Shown: one piece after another, positions 56,838-64,000 of the stretch
Numbering within the stretch: the stretch's first letter is position 1
Layout of the letters: each line of letters begins with the position of its first letter
Assembly: GCF_001940225.2 (NCBI RefSeq)
Contig: NZ_CP135164.1
Location: forward strand, 2,666,001-2,730,000
DNA length: 64,000 nt
Reading direction: 5' to 3'
DNA from: Roseburia sp. 499
Lineage (GTDB): Bacteria; Bacillota; Clostridia; Lachnospirales; Lachnospiraceae
The notes under the pieces: generated by a model
Databases searched by the model: none
Seen by the model: the letters and a program-made list of their open reading frames with translations, nothing else
Told to the model about the DNA's origin: nothing
Made by a program: the position numbers and the translations under genes

Positions 56838-56917
56838 TAACTCATGCTTCCTGGGTTCGTTAGAATCCAGGAGGTACTCCCCGAAAATAAGGCTGTCCGC
56901 TCGGACAGCCATTTTTT
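56838..56917 (+). ncRNA. Candidate plus-strand small RNA with terminator
   Basis: In the 390-bp gap between mbl and uvrA, both on the minus strand. A plus-strand TATAAT at 56826-56831 could start a transcript near 56838; the -35 is poor. It would hold a 9-bp hairpin with GTTA loop (56850-56871), a single-stranded GAGGTACTCC region, and a strong GC hairpin (56891-56910) followed by TTTTTT (56912-56917). A plus-strand terminator here has no protein gene to serve. It has no usable ORF. Family not recognised. Confidence 0.45.
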
Positions 56918-56945
56918 AAGGGTGCGTTTCTGTCAACGCACCCTT
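56891..56945. terminator. Tandem hairpins between uvrA and the candidate small RNA
   Basis: Hairpin one: 9-bp stem GGCTGTCCG/CGGACAGCC (56891-56910), followed by TTTTTT on the plus strand and by TTATTTT on the minus strand. Hairpin two: 11-bp stem (56918-56928 with 56935-56945), lying 15 bases after the uvrA stop. Together they can end uvrA leftward and a plus-strand transcript rightward. Confidence 0.7.
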
Positions 56946-56960
56946 TCTTTGATTAAACGA

Positions 56961-59789
56961 TTATTCCAAATACTTTTTAATATATTTTCCGGTATAAGAC
57001 TCCGGTACTTTTGCTACCTCTTCCGGTGTTCCCTTAGCTACAACGGTTCCACCACCATCTCCACCTTCCGGCCCCATATCAATAATATAATCTGCCGTCT
57101 TAATCACATCCAGATTATGTTCAATTACTACTACGGTATTTCCTCCCTCTGCCAGACGCTGTAAAATTTCTGTCAATTTGTGAACATCCGCAAAATGAAG
57201 TCCCGTAGTTGGTTCATCCAGAATGTAGATGGTCTTCCCTGTACTGCGCTTACTCAGCTCTGTTGCCAGCTTAATACGCTGTGCCTCTCCTCCTGATAAT
57301 TCTGTAGAAGGTTGTCCCAGTCTGATATAGCCCAATCCAACATCATTCAATGTTTCTATTTTTCTTCGTATGGACGGAACGTTTTCAAAAAATATCATCG
57401 CTTCTTCCACCGTCATGTTCAACACGTCATAAATACTCTTTCCCTTATACTTCACTTCCAAAGTTTCCCGGTTATACCGCTGTCCATGACACACTTCACA
57501 AGGTACATACACATCCGGCAGAAAATGCATCTCAATCTTTAGAATTCCGTCTCCGGAACATGCTTCACATCGTCCACCTTTTACATTAAAACTAAATCTA
57601 CCCTTGGCATATCCTTTCGCCTTAGCGTCCGGTGTTGCTGCAAATAAATCACGAATCTGGTCGAATACACCTGTATAAGTCGCCGGATTGGAACGAGGAG
57701 TTCTACCAATTGGTGACTGGTCAATATCAATGACTTTATCCAACTGTTCTAATCCTTCTATCGACTTATGTTTTCCCGGAATAGTTCTTGCACGGTTTAA
57801 ATCTCTCGCCAATCGTTTATACAAAATCTCATTAGTGAGAGAAGATTTTCCGGAACCGGATACTCCGGTAATACAAGTCATAACTCCCAATGGAATATTC
57901 ACATTAACATTTTTTAGATTATTTTCCTGCGCTCCCTTTATCTTTAACCAACCGGTTGGCTTTCTTCTCTTCTCCGGAACTGGAATCTTGATTCTTCCAC
58001 TCAGATAAGCACCGGTAATCGAATCCGGATTCTTCATAATCTCTTCTGCCGTTCCCTGTGCCACTAGTTGTCCACCATGTTCTCCTGCTCCCGGTCCGAT
58101 ATCCACAATGTAATCTGCTTCACGCATGGTATCTTCATCGTGTTCTACCACAATCAAGGTATTTCCTAAATCTCGAAGATTCTTCAACGCCCCCAGCAAC
58201 TTATCGTTATCCCGCTGATGTAATCCAATACTTGGTTCATCCAAAATATAGGCAACTCCAACTAATCCGGAGCCAATCTGTGTTGCCAGACGGATTCTCT
58301 GCGCTTCTCCCCCGGACAATGTTCCGGTTGCCCGGGATAACGTCAGATATTCCAGACCCACTTCTGCCAAAAACCCTACTCTTGCCTTGATTTCTTTTAG
58401 TATCTGGTCTCCGATTAAGTGCTGCTGTTTTGTCAGTTCCATATTTTCCAAAAATACCTTAAGATTCTTAATGGACATAGAAGTCACTTCATGAATATTT
58501 TTTCCCGAAACAGTTACTGCCAGAGACTCCTTTTTCAAACGCTGTCCTCCGCAATCCGGACATGGCGTAATCCGCATAAAAGTCTCATATTCCTGTTTTA
58601 TGGTATCGGAACTGGTTTCACGATATTTTCTCTGCACATTGCGAATCAGTCCTTCAAACGCCACATCATAGACGCCTTCTCCACGTTGTCCCTTATAATG
58701 CACCTTTACTACTTTTCCATTGGTTCCGTGAATCAGCATATGACGTATTTTCTCCGGTAAGTCCTGATAAGGTGTATTCAAGTCAAACTTATATTCCTCG
58801 GACAACGCTTTCAGCGTTGCATAGGTGTAACTGGATGGGTCTGTACAGGATTGCCAGCCCATAACCTGAATAGCTCCTCCTGCAATACTTAATGACTTGT
58901 CCGGTATCATCAGCTCTTCGTCAAATTCCATCCTATATCCTAAGCCAAAACATTCCGGACAGGCACCAAAAGGATTGTTGAAGGAAAAGCTTCTTGGCTC
59001 AATTTCATCAATACTAATACCACAATCCGGACAGGAAAAGCTCTGTGAAAAATGGATTGGCTCTCCATCTATGACATCCACTGTCATAAGTCCTTCTGCC
59101 AGTTCTAGTACACTTTCAATAGAATCTGTCAGACGTTTTTCAATTCCTTCCTTTATTACCAGACGGTCTACTACAATATCAATATTGTGCTTGATATTTT
59201 TCTCCAACGGAATCTCTTCTGTCAACTCATAAGTATTTCCATCTACCTGCACCCGGACGTAACCACTGCGTTTTGCCTGCTCTAAAAGTTTCTGATGAGT
59301 TCCCTTTCTTCCCCGTACCACAGGGGCAAGTAACTGAATCTTTGTACGCTCCGGTAATGTCATAATCTGGTCTACCATCTGGTCTACGGTCTGCCGCTTT
59401 ATCTCTTTTCCACAATTCGGACAATGTGGAATTCCTACTCTTGCATACAACAAACGAAAATAGTCGTATATCTCCGTTACGGTTCCTACCGTCGAACGTG
59501 GATTACGATTGGTAGACTTCTGATCAATGGAAATTGCCGGAGATAATCCTTCGATTTTCTCCACATTAGGCTTTTCCATCTGTCCCAAGAACTGTCTTGC
59601 ATAGGAAGACAAAGATTCCATGTAACGTCTCTGACCTTCCGCATATATGGTATCAAATGCCAGGGAAGACTTACCGGAACCGCTCAAGCCGGTCAACACC
59701 ACCAACTCATTTCTTGGAATATCTACATCTATATTTTTCAGATTATGTTCATTGGCTCCTCGTATCTTAATATATTTTCTTTCTGCCAT
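56961..59789 (-). CDS. uvrA: Excinuclease ABC subunit A
   Basis: 942 residues, full length. First ABC cassette: [18 protein letters not shown], signature [20 protein letters not shown]. Second: [18 protein letters not shown], signature [18 protein letters not shown]. Zinc sites: CPNCGKE, CPDCGIS/CPECFG and [16 protein letters not shown]. Damage recognition in nucleotide excision repair with UvrB, encoded 40 bp upstream. Confidence 0.97.
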   Translation of the reverse strand: MAERKYIKIRGANEHNLKNIDVDIPRNELVVLTGLSGSGKSSLAFDTIYAEGQRRYMESLSSYARQFLGQMEKPNVEKIEGLSPAISIDQKSTNRNPRSTVGTVTEIYDYFRLLYARVGIPHCPNCGKEIKRQTVDQMVDQIMTLPERTKIQLLAPVVRGRKGTHQKLLEQAKRSGYVRVQVDGNTYELTEEIPLEKNIKHNIDIVVDRLVIKEGIEKRLTDSIESVLELAEGLMTVDVIDGEPIHFSQSFSCPDCGISIDEIEPRSFSFNNPFGACPECFGLGYRMEFDEELMIPDKSLSIAGGAIQVMGWQSCTDPSSYTYATLKALSEEYKFDLNTPYQDLPEKIRHMLIHGTNGKVVKVHYKGQRGEGVYDVAFEGLIRNVQRKYRETSSDTIKQEYETFMRITPCPDCGGQRLKKESLAVTVSGKNIHEVTSMSIKNLKVFLENMELTKQQHLIGDQILKEIKARVGFLAEVGLEYLTLSRATGTLSGGEAQRIRLATQIGSGLVGVAYILDEPSIGLHQRDNDKLLGALKNLRDLGNTLIVVEHDEDTMREADYIVDIGPGAGEHGGQLVAQGTAEEIMKNPDSITGAYLSGRIKIPVPEKRRKPTGWLKIKGAQENNLKNVNVNIPLGVMTCITGVSGSGKSSLTNEILYKRLARDLNRARTIPGKHKSIEGLEQLDKVIDIDQSPIGRTPRSNPATYTGVFDQIRDLFAATPDAKAKGYAKGRFSFNVKGGRCEACSGDGILKIEMHFLPDVYVPCEVCHGQRYNRETLEVKYKGKSIYDVLNMTVEEAMIFFENVPSIRRKIETLNDVGLGYIRLGQPSTELSGGEAQRIKLATELSKRSTGKTIYILDEPTTGLHFADVHKLTEILQRLAEGGNTVVVIEHNLDVIKTADYIIDMGPEGGDGGGTVVAKGTPEEVAKVPESYTGKYIKKYLE

Positions 59790-59829
59790 CTTGCAACTCC
59801 TTCTTTTCTATGATATCCGGTAATTCTTC

Positions 59830-61809
59830 TTACATATCACGCAGATTCTTTTTTAATTCCACCATTTTGTCACGCAATTCTGCAGCTGCCTCGAAATTCA
59901 ATTCTGCGGCTGCCGCCTGCATCTTCTTCTGAACCTCCGCAATCAACTTCTCTAATTCCTTCTTGCTCATGGATTCCGGATCCTTCTTAAGCTCATATTC
60001 TTCCTTGGCAACCTTCTTAGATATACTAATCAAATCTCTCACAGACTTTTGAATCGTCTTCGGCGTAATGCCATGTTCTTCATTATATTTTTGCTGAATA
60101 CTACGACGTCGGTTGGTCTCGTCGATTGCCACACGCATAGAATCTGTAATGGAATCCGCATACATAATAACATGTCCCTCAGAATTTCGCGCCGCACGCC
60201 CAATGGTCTGTATCAAAGATGTCTCAGAACGTAAAAATCCTTCTTTGTCCGCATCCAAAATAGCCACCAAAGTAATCTCCGGAATGTCCAGGCCTTCTCG
60301 CAAAAGGTTGATTCCTACCAACACATCAAAAACATCCAGACGCAAATCTCGGATAATCTCTGCACGTTCCAGCGTATCGATATCGGAATGAAGATACTTT
60401 ACCCGAATTCCTACTTCACGCATATAATCGGTCAAATCCTCTGCCATCTTCTTGGTAAGAGTAGTAATAAGCACCTTGTGTTTCTTCGCAATCTCCTTAT
60501 TCACTTCCCCAATCAAATCATCAATCTGACCTTCTACCGGTCTGACATCAACTTCCGGGTCGAGCAGCCCCGTAGGACGAATAATCTGTTCTGCCCTCAA
60601 CAACTCGTGTTCTTTCTCATAAACATTTGGTGTAGCAGATACAAACAGCATCTGGTCTATTTTGCTCTCAAATTCTTCAAAATTCAAAGGACGATTATCC
60701 TTTGCGGAAGGCAGACGGAATCCATAGTCTACCAATGTATTCTTTCTGGATTGGTCTCCCGCATACATTCCGCGTATCTGTGGAATTGTGATATGCGACT
60801 CATCTACAATAATAAGAAATTCCTCCGGGAAATAATCCAACAGCGTATTTGGCGGAGTTCCCGGTGCAAGTCCTGCCAAATGTCTGGAATAGTTTTCAAT
60901 TCCGCTACAAAATCCTGTCTCCTTCAACATTTCTATATCAAAATTGGTACGTTCTGCAATTCGTTGTGCTTCCAACAGCTTATCTTCGCTTTTAAAATAC
61001 TTTACACGCTCTTCTAATTCTTTTTCAATTTCAACGGCTGCCTGATTGATTTTCTCCTGTGGCACCACATAATGAGATGCCGGAAAAATACTGATATGCT
61101 CCAATCGGTTCTTTACGTCTCCGGTCAACACATCAATCTCCGTAATCCGGTCAATCTCATCTCCGAAAAATTCCACGCGGATAGCAGTCTCTCCACGGTC
61201 TGCCGGGAAAATCTCTAATACATCCCCTCTTACCCGGAAGGTTCCTCGCTGGAAGTCCATGTCATTTCTGGTATACTGTGTATCTATCAACGCTCTTATC
61301 ACTTCGTCGCGATCCTTTTCCATTCCCGGTCGCAAAGATACCATCATTTTTTCAAAGTTCTCCGGCTCTCCTAAACCATAAATACATGATACACTGGATA
61401 TGATAATTACATCCTTACGCTCTATCAATGCTGCTGTCGCCGAAAGACGCAGCTTATCAATCTCTTCATTCACAGAGGAGTCCTTAGCTATATAGGTGTC
61501 ACTGGAAGGTACATATGCCTCCGGTTGATAATAATCGTAATAGGACACAAAATACTCTACTGCATTTTCGGGGAAAAACTCCTTAAATTCTGAGTATAAT
61601 TGTCCTGCGAGGGTCTTATTATGAGCAATGATAAGTGTTGGCTTATTAAGCTGTGCTATCACATTAGCCATTGTAAAGGTCTTGCCCGAACCTGTAACTC
61701 CTAGTAAAGTCTGGAATTGATTGCCTTCCTTAAAGCCTTTTACAAGCTCCTCAATTGCCTGTGGCTGGTCTCCAGTCGGTTGGTATTTTGAATGTAATTT
61801 AAACTCCAT
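59830..61809 (-). CDS. uvrB: Excinuclease ABC subunit B
   Basis: 659 residues. Walker [20 protein letters not shown]; the beta-hairpin [20 protein letters not shown] clamps damaged [12 protein letters not shown] is the helicase DE motif, and LEARAEIIRD-type and [19 protein letters not shown] sequences complete the helicase core. The C-terminal UVR domain ([20 protein letters not shown]) binds UvrC. First gene of uvrB-uvrA, under an SOS box. Confidence 0.97.
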   Translation of the reverse strand: MEFKLHSKYQPTGDQPQAIEELVKGFKEGNQFQTLLGVTGSGKTFTMANVIAQLNKPTLIIAHNKTLAGQLYSEFKEFFPENAVEYFVSYYDYYQPEAYVPSSDTYIAKDSSVNEEIDKLRLSATAALIERKDVIIISSVSCIYGLGEPENFEKMMVSLRPGMEKDRDEVIRALIDTQYTRNDMDFQRGTFRVRGDVLEIFPADRGETAIRVEFFGDEIDRITEIDVLTGDVKNRLEHISIFPASHYVVPQEKINQAAVEIEKELEERVKYFKSEDKLLEAQRIAERTNFDIEMLKETGFCSGIENYSRHLAGLAPGTPPNTLLDYFPEEFLIIVDESHITIPQIRGMYAGDQSRKNTLVDYGFRLPSAKDNRPLNFEEFESKIDQMLFVSATPNVYEKEHELLRAEQIIRPTGLLDPEVDVRPVEGQIDDLIGEVNKEIAKKHKVLITTLTKKMAEDLTDYMREVGIRVKYLHSDIDTLERAEIIRDLRLDVFDVLVGINLLREGLDIPEITLVAILDADKEGFLRSETSLIQTIGRAARNSEGHVIMYADSITDSMRVAIDETNRRRSIQQKYNEEHGITPKTIQKSVRDLISISKKVAKEEYELKKDPESMSKKELEKLIAEVQKKMQAAAAELNFEAAAELRDKMVELKKNLRDM

Positions 61810-61872
61810 CTCTGCCTCTTTTCTCTTAGTCTTTATGCTCTTCTATATTCGCAAATAATATGCACAAAAATA

Positions 61873-61948
61873 GACAATCGGATCACATTTCATTTATAAA
61901 ATCTTCTGCAAATTATTGCATATTTTATCATGAAATGTTCCGATTGTC
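61873..61948. repeat. 76-bp imperfect inverted repeat upstream of uvrB
   Basis: The left arm begins GACAATCGG at 61873 and is mirrored by CCGATTGTC ending at 61948. Inner arms (ACATTTCAT/ATGAAATGT, ATAAAAT/ATTTTAT, TGCAA/TTGCA) continue almost to the centre, with a 2- to 4-base bulge. It lies between the SOS box and the uvrB start and would fold in a leader transcript if transcription begins upstream. Confidence 0.7.
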
Positions 61949-61950
61949 CA
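61923..61950 (-). promoter_or_regulatory. Possible uvrB promoter
   Basis: Minus strand: TGGACA (61945-61950), 16-base spacer, TAAAAT (61923-61928) with TGA before it (extended -10). It lies inside the inverted repeat. An alternative, TATAAC-17-TAAAAT (61954-61982), overlaps the SOS box. Confidence 0.45.
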
Positions 61951-61959
61951 TAGATTTTA

Positions 61960-61971
61960 GAACATTTGTTC
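61960..61971. promoter_or_regulatory. LexA/DinR SOS operator upstream of uvrBA
   Basis: GAACATTTGTTC, a perfect GAAC-N4-GTTC palindrome matching the Gram-positive SOS box. It is 150 bp before uvrB, a known SOS target, so LexA control of uvrB-uvrA is likely. Confidence 0.8.
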
Positions 61972-62002
61972 TATTTGTTATACGCACTAATTTCCTACAC
62001 AG

Positions 62003-62049
62003 TAAAAAGCGGCTGCAATTCCCCTACTAATGGATACCGCAGCCGTTTT
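62003..62049 (-). terminator. Terminator after the chemoreceptor gene
   Basis: Stem CGGCTGC (62010-62016) with GCAGCCG (62039-62045), long loop, followed on the minus strand by TTTTTA. It begins 14-18 bases after the stop codon at 62063. Confidence 0.7.
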
Positions 62050-62062
62050 ACCTTAGCAGTAT

Positions 62063-63739
62063 TTATTTTTGTTTGATTCTAAATACCTTTAGTCCCTCAG
62101 AAAGTTCTGCTGAAATCTGTGCAAGCTCACTGATTTCTTCTTTCACACGATACATCATATCACTCTGCTCATTTACCGCATCAGATATGTTTTCTGTATT
62201 CTCACTCACCTCACCAGCTATCTCCTCAATGTTTTCTATAGCTGCCTGCAATGAATCAACTCCATCAGAGGTTTCCTGTACGACATCAGCAATACTTCTA
62301 ATCTCATTAGAAATCTCATTAATTTTCTCATTGATGCCCTCAAAGTTTACCATTGTATCCTCAGCCAAATCTACACCTTCCTGAGCTGAGTCAACACCTT
62401 CCTCCATAAGAGAAACACATGCCTTTATGCATTCCTGAATCTCACGAATCATGTCAGCTATCTTCTCTGCAGACTCACTTGACTGAACTGCAAGTGCACC
62501 AACTTCTGTTGCAACCACTGCAAAGCCTTTACCTTGCTCGCCAGCACGCGCTGCCTCAATTGATGCATTAAGAGAAAGAAGATTTGTCTGTGATGCTATA
62601 TCAGCAATCATCTTAATAACACTTTCAATCTCACTTGACATGCTCTCAAGCTCGCCAATCTGTTTTCTCGTCTCATGTACATTTGCACCAATTTTCTGAA
62701 CCTGATTAACTACGTTGTTCAGCTTCTCTGCTCCCAACTCTGCTGCTGATGCCGTTTCCTGAGCCGCAAGACTAATATTTGAAATATTATCAGATACGCC
62801 TTTCACGCCTTCACTTATATCCTTTGCACGATTCATGTTATCAGCTGACAAAGACTTCTGCTCTGCTGTATGCCCCACAGCATTATCTGTAATTGAAACA
62901 ATAAATGATGACTTATTTCTAGTATCATCAATTCTCTCTGTAAGATTTTTCTGCATCTGGGAGAGAACCTCAACCTCTTTGTTGGTTCTTCCAATAAGTC
63001 TCGCCAGATTTTCTTTCATATTCTCTGCTGATTTTGCAATTATACCAATTTCATCATTGCGCTCTACATACTTTGGGTCTATTTCTACAGTAAAATCTCC
63101 CTCTCCCATAATATCAAAAACAGCTGCTAGCTTGCCAAAATCCTTCAACTCACGTTTTAACACTATTACCAGCAAAGCACCTACTATAAGTGATAAAACC
63201 ACTGCAGAAATTATCTCTGTCTTTTTTACTTCAGATGAAACATCACTCACTGTATTATCGTATATTCCAATATCCATAGATGCAACAAGCTCTCCATTTT
63301 GATAAATAGGATACATTACATCATATGTCCACGCCTGCTGTACATCTGCCCAGAATTCACTTGTCTTTACTTCCCCCTGTGTAGCCGCCGGTACCGTATA
63401 TGATGTGTCATCAGAATAATTTTTCCCAATTTTTTCAGTATCAGAATGAGCAATCGCAGTAACTGTAGTATCTATCACAACTGCATAAGCAATATTTTGA
63501 TTCTTCTGTGTAAGATTTTGTACAAAAGTTTGTAGCTCCTCTGTTCCGCCTCCCTTTTCCAAAATAATTTCTGCTTGTGCAGCAATTTGCTTGTCCTCTT
63601 CTACAAATTGCTTTATCATCGAATGTTTGATTCCAGATTCCATAGTTTTGACTGAACTCATTACTAATAATAAGATCCCAATCCAAAAAATCACAAGCGA
63701 TATTATGATTATTCTTGTTTTCATTGCCAGTTTCTTCAT
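62063..63739 (-). CDS. Methyl-accepting chemotaxis protein
   Basis: 558 residues. TM1 (about 9-29), an extracytoplasmic sensor (about 30-170, Cache-like: [40 protein letters not shown]), TM2 (about 175-193), a HAMP domain (~195-245) and a long signalling coil. The CheA/CheW tip reads [20 protein letters not shown]. The ligand is unknown. GGAGGG lies 6 bases before the ATG. Only about 50 bp separate its start from the end of an IS200/IS605-type element, so its promoter region may have been altered. Confidence 0.93.
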   Translation of the reverse strand: MKKLAMKTRIIIISLVIFWIGILLLVMSSVKTMESGIKHSMIKQFVEEDKQIAAQAEIILEKGGGTEELQTFVQNLTQKNQNIAYAVVIDTTVTAIAHSDTEKIGKNYSDDTSYTVPAATQGEVKTSEFWADVQQAWTYDVMYPIYQNGELVASMDIGIYDNTVSDVSSEVKKTEIISAVVLSLIVGALLVIVLKRELKDFGKLAAVFDIMGEGDFTVEIDPKYVERNDEIGIIAKSAENMKENLARLIGRTNKEVEVLSQMQKNLTERIDDTRNKSSFIVSITDNAVGHTAEQKSLSADNMNRAKDISEGVKGVSDNISNISLAAQETASAAELGAEKLNNVVNQVQKIGANVHETRKQIGELESMSSEIESVIKMIADIASQTNLLSLNASIEAARAGEQGKGFAVVATEVGALAVQSSESAEKIADMIREIQECIKACVSLMEEGVDSAQEGVDLAEDTMVNFEGINEKINEISNEIRSIADVVQETSDGVDSLQAAIENIEEIAGEVSENTENISDAVNEQSDMMYRVKEEISELAQISAELSEGLKVFRIKQK

Positions 63740-63799
63740 GTAATACCCTCCAAAATCATTGTAATTTTCCCTTTAAACCAATTTGATGTCTAGTTAGCA

Positions 63800-63906
63800 A
63801 CCACCACTTCAAGTGGTGGTTTATTATTAGCCCTCCAAAGGGCTATGTTACTGCTCGCCCTAAAGGGCGGTATCGCAAGCACTTTTACTGGTCCGCTATA
63901 AAGCGG
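63800..63906. repeat. Run of four small palindromes at the end of an IS200/IS605-type element
   Basis: Stems at 63800-63820 (10 bp, ACCACCACTT), 63829-63844 (AGCCCT/AGGGCT), 63856-63869 (CGCCCT/AGGGCG) and 63893-63906 (CCGCT/AGCGG). They follow the stop of tnpA. Subterminal hairpins are the DNA structures that TnpA transposases of this group bind. The last hairpin covers the tnpA stop codon. Confidence 0.65.
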
Positions 63907-64000
63907 TACTTCGAGAATCTTCTTTTCTTGACTCTTCTGCTTGCTCTTTTATATATATCTGTACGGCTTCATCGGTAACATTACCAATTGTTTCAACATA
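63896..64000 (-). CDS. tnpA: IS200/IS605-type transposase TnpA, C-terminal end (cut by window edge)
   Basis: The last 34 codons, beginning YVETIGNVTDEAVQIYIKEQ and ending STAL before TAG at 63896-63898. This is the C-terminal helix of Y1 HUH transposases of the IS200 group, where a ThrVal/IleGly turn leads to the Tyr-Ile-x-x-Gln helix. Supported by the palindromes that follow. Confidence 0.65.
   Translation of the reverse strand, partial: YVETIGNVTDEAVQIYIKEQAEESRKEDSRSTAL

Noticed and set aside
56850..56871. GGTTCG...GAATCC hairpin resembling a tRNA T-arm
   Set aside because: The loop and stem length are wrong and no acceptor, D or anticodon arm can be drawn around it; kept only as part of a candidate small RNA.
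60388..61017. 209-codon plus-strand frame opposite uvrB
   Set aside because: Antisense shadow of uvrB with no recognisable domain.
63800..63906. Row of palindromes as a CRISPR array or tandem terminators
   Set aside because: The stems differ in sequence and there are no equal spacers; better explained as the end of an IS200/IS605-type element.

Overview
The window looks like a chromosomal segment from a flagellated, AT-rich Gram-positive anaerobe of the Lachnospiraceae/Clostridia type. The basis is low G+C, strong AGGAGG ribosome binding sites, mbl-flgF-flgG next to a rod-binding gene, comF-yvyF, a cdaA-cdaR-glmM operon, uvrB-uvrA with a Gram-positive GAAC-N4-GTTC SOS box, and a two-TM chemoreceptor. 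The species cannot be fixed from sequence alone. Every protein gene that can be supported lies on the minus strand, so transcription runs right to left. No rRNA, tRNA or CRISPR array was seen.

Region by region (right to left, the direction of transcription). 63.8-64.0 kb: the tail of an IS200/IS605 tnpA with a run of small palindromes. 62.1-63.7 kb: a chemoreceptor. 57.0-62.0 kb: SOS-regulated uvrB-uvrA. 56.6-57.0 kb: a gap holding a candidate plus-strand small RNA and strong hairpins. 53.5-56.6 kb: mbl-flgF-flgG-rod-binding protein. 50.0-53.5 kb: recD2, comF, yvyF. 44.6-49.9 kb: two unknown membrane proteins, then cdaA-cdaR-glmM-ptsH. 2.5-44.6 kb: a surface polysaccharide locus of roughly 42 kb. 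0.2-2.4 kb: a secreted glycoside hydrolase. 1-48: the first codons of a UDP-glucose 6-dehydrogenase gene.

The polysaccharide locus combines several pathways: dTDP-L-rhamnose (rfbA, rfbB, rfbC, rfbD), a dTDP-3-amino-6-deoxyhexose route (fdtA, fdtB and a FemAB/GNAT-like acyltransferase), CDP-ribitol (tarI, tarJ) with a TagF-like polyol-phosphate transferase, RgpF-type rhamnan synthesis proteins, a Wzm/Wzt ABC exporter, two Wzx-like flippases, many GT2/GT4 enzymes, a GT11 fucosyltransferase, an acyltransferase-3 and asnB. Undecaprenyl-phosphate glycosyltransferases of the CsbB/GtrB type, together with GT-C/YfhO-type membrane proteins, suggest outside-the-membrane decoration. The overall picture resembles streptococcal rhamnose wall polysaccharides, but with ribitol phosphate and amino-sugar modules added. 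This is an inference from gene content.

Promoter and terminator signals divide the locus into units. One runs from the promoter at about 49.97 kb through the c-di-AMP/glmM genes into the first polysaccharide genes and ends at a hairpin near 38.7 kb. A second runs from about 38.7 to 29.6 kb. rfbB stands alone behind a 1.6-kb insertion sequence, with its own promoter and terminator. A fourth starts at the rfbA promoter (26.66 kb) and runs leftwards. Signs of past rearrangement are an asnB 3'-end scar, a split/fused pair of RgpF-type genes, and the insertion sequence with 9-bp target duplications and a nonsense codon in its transposase.
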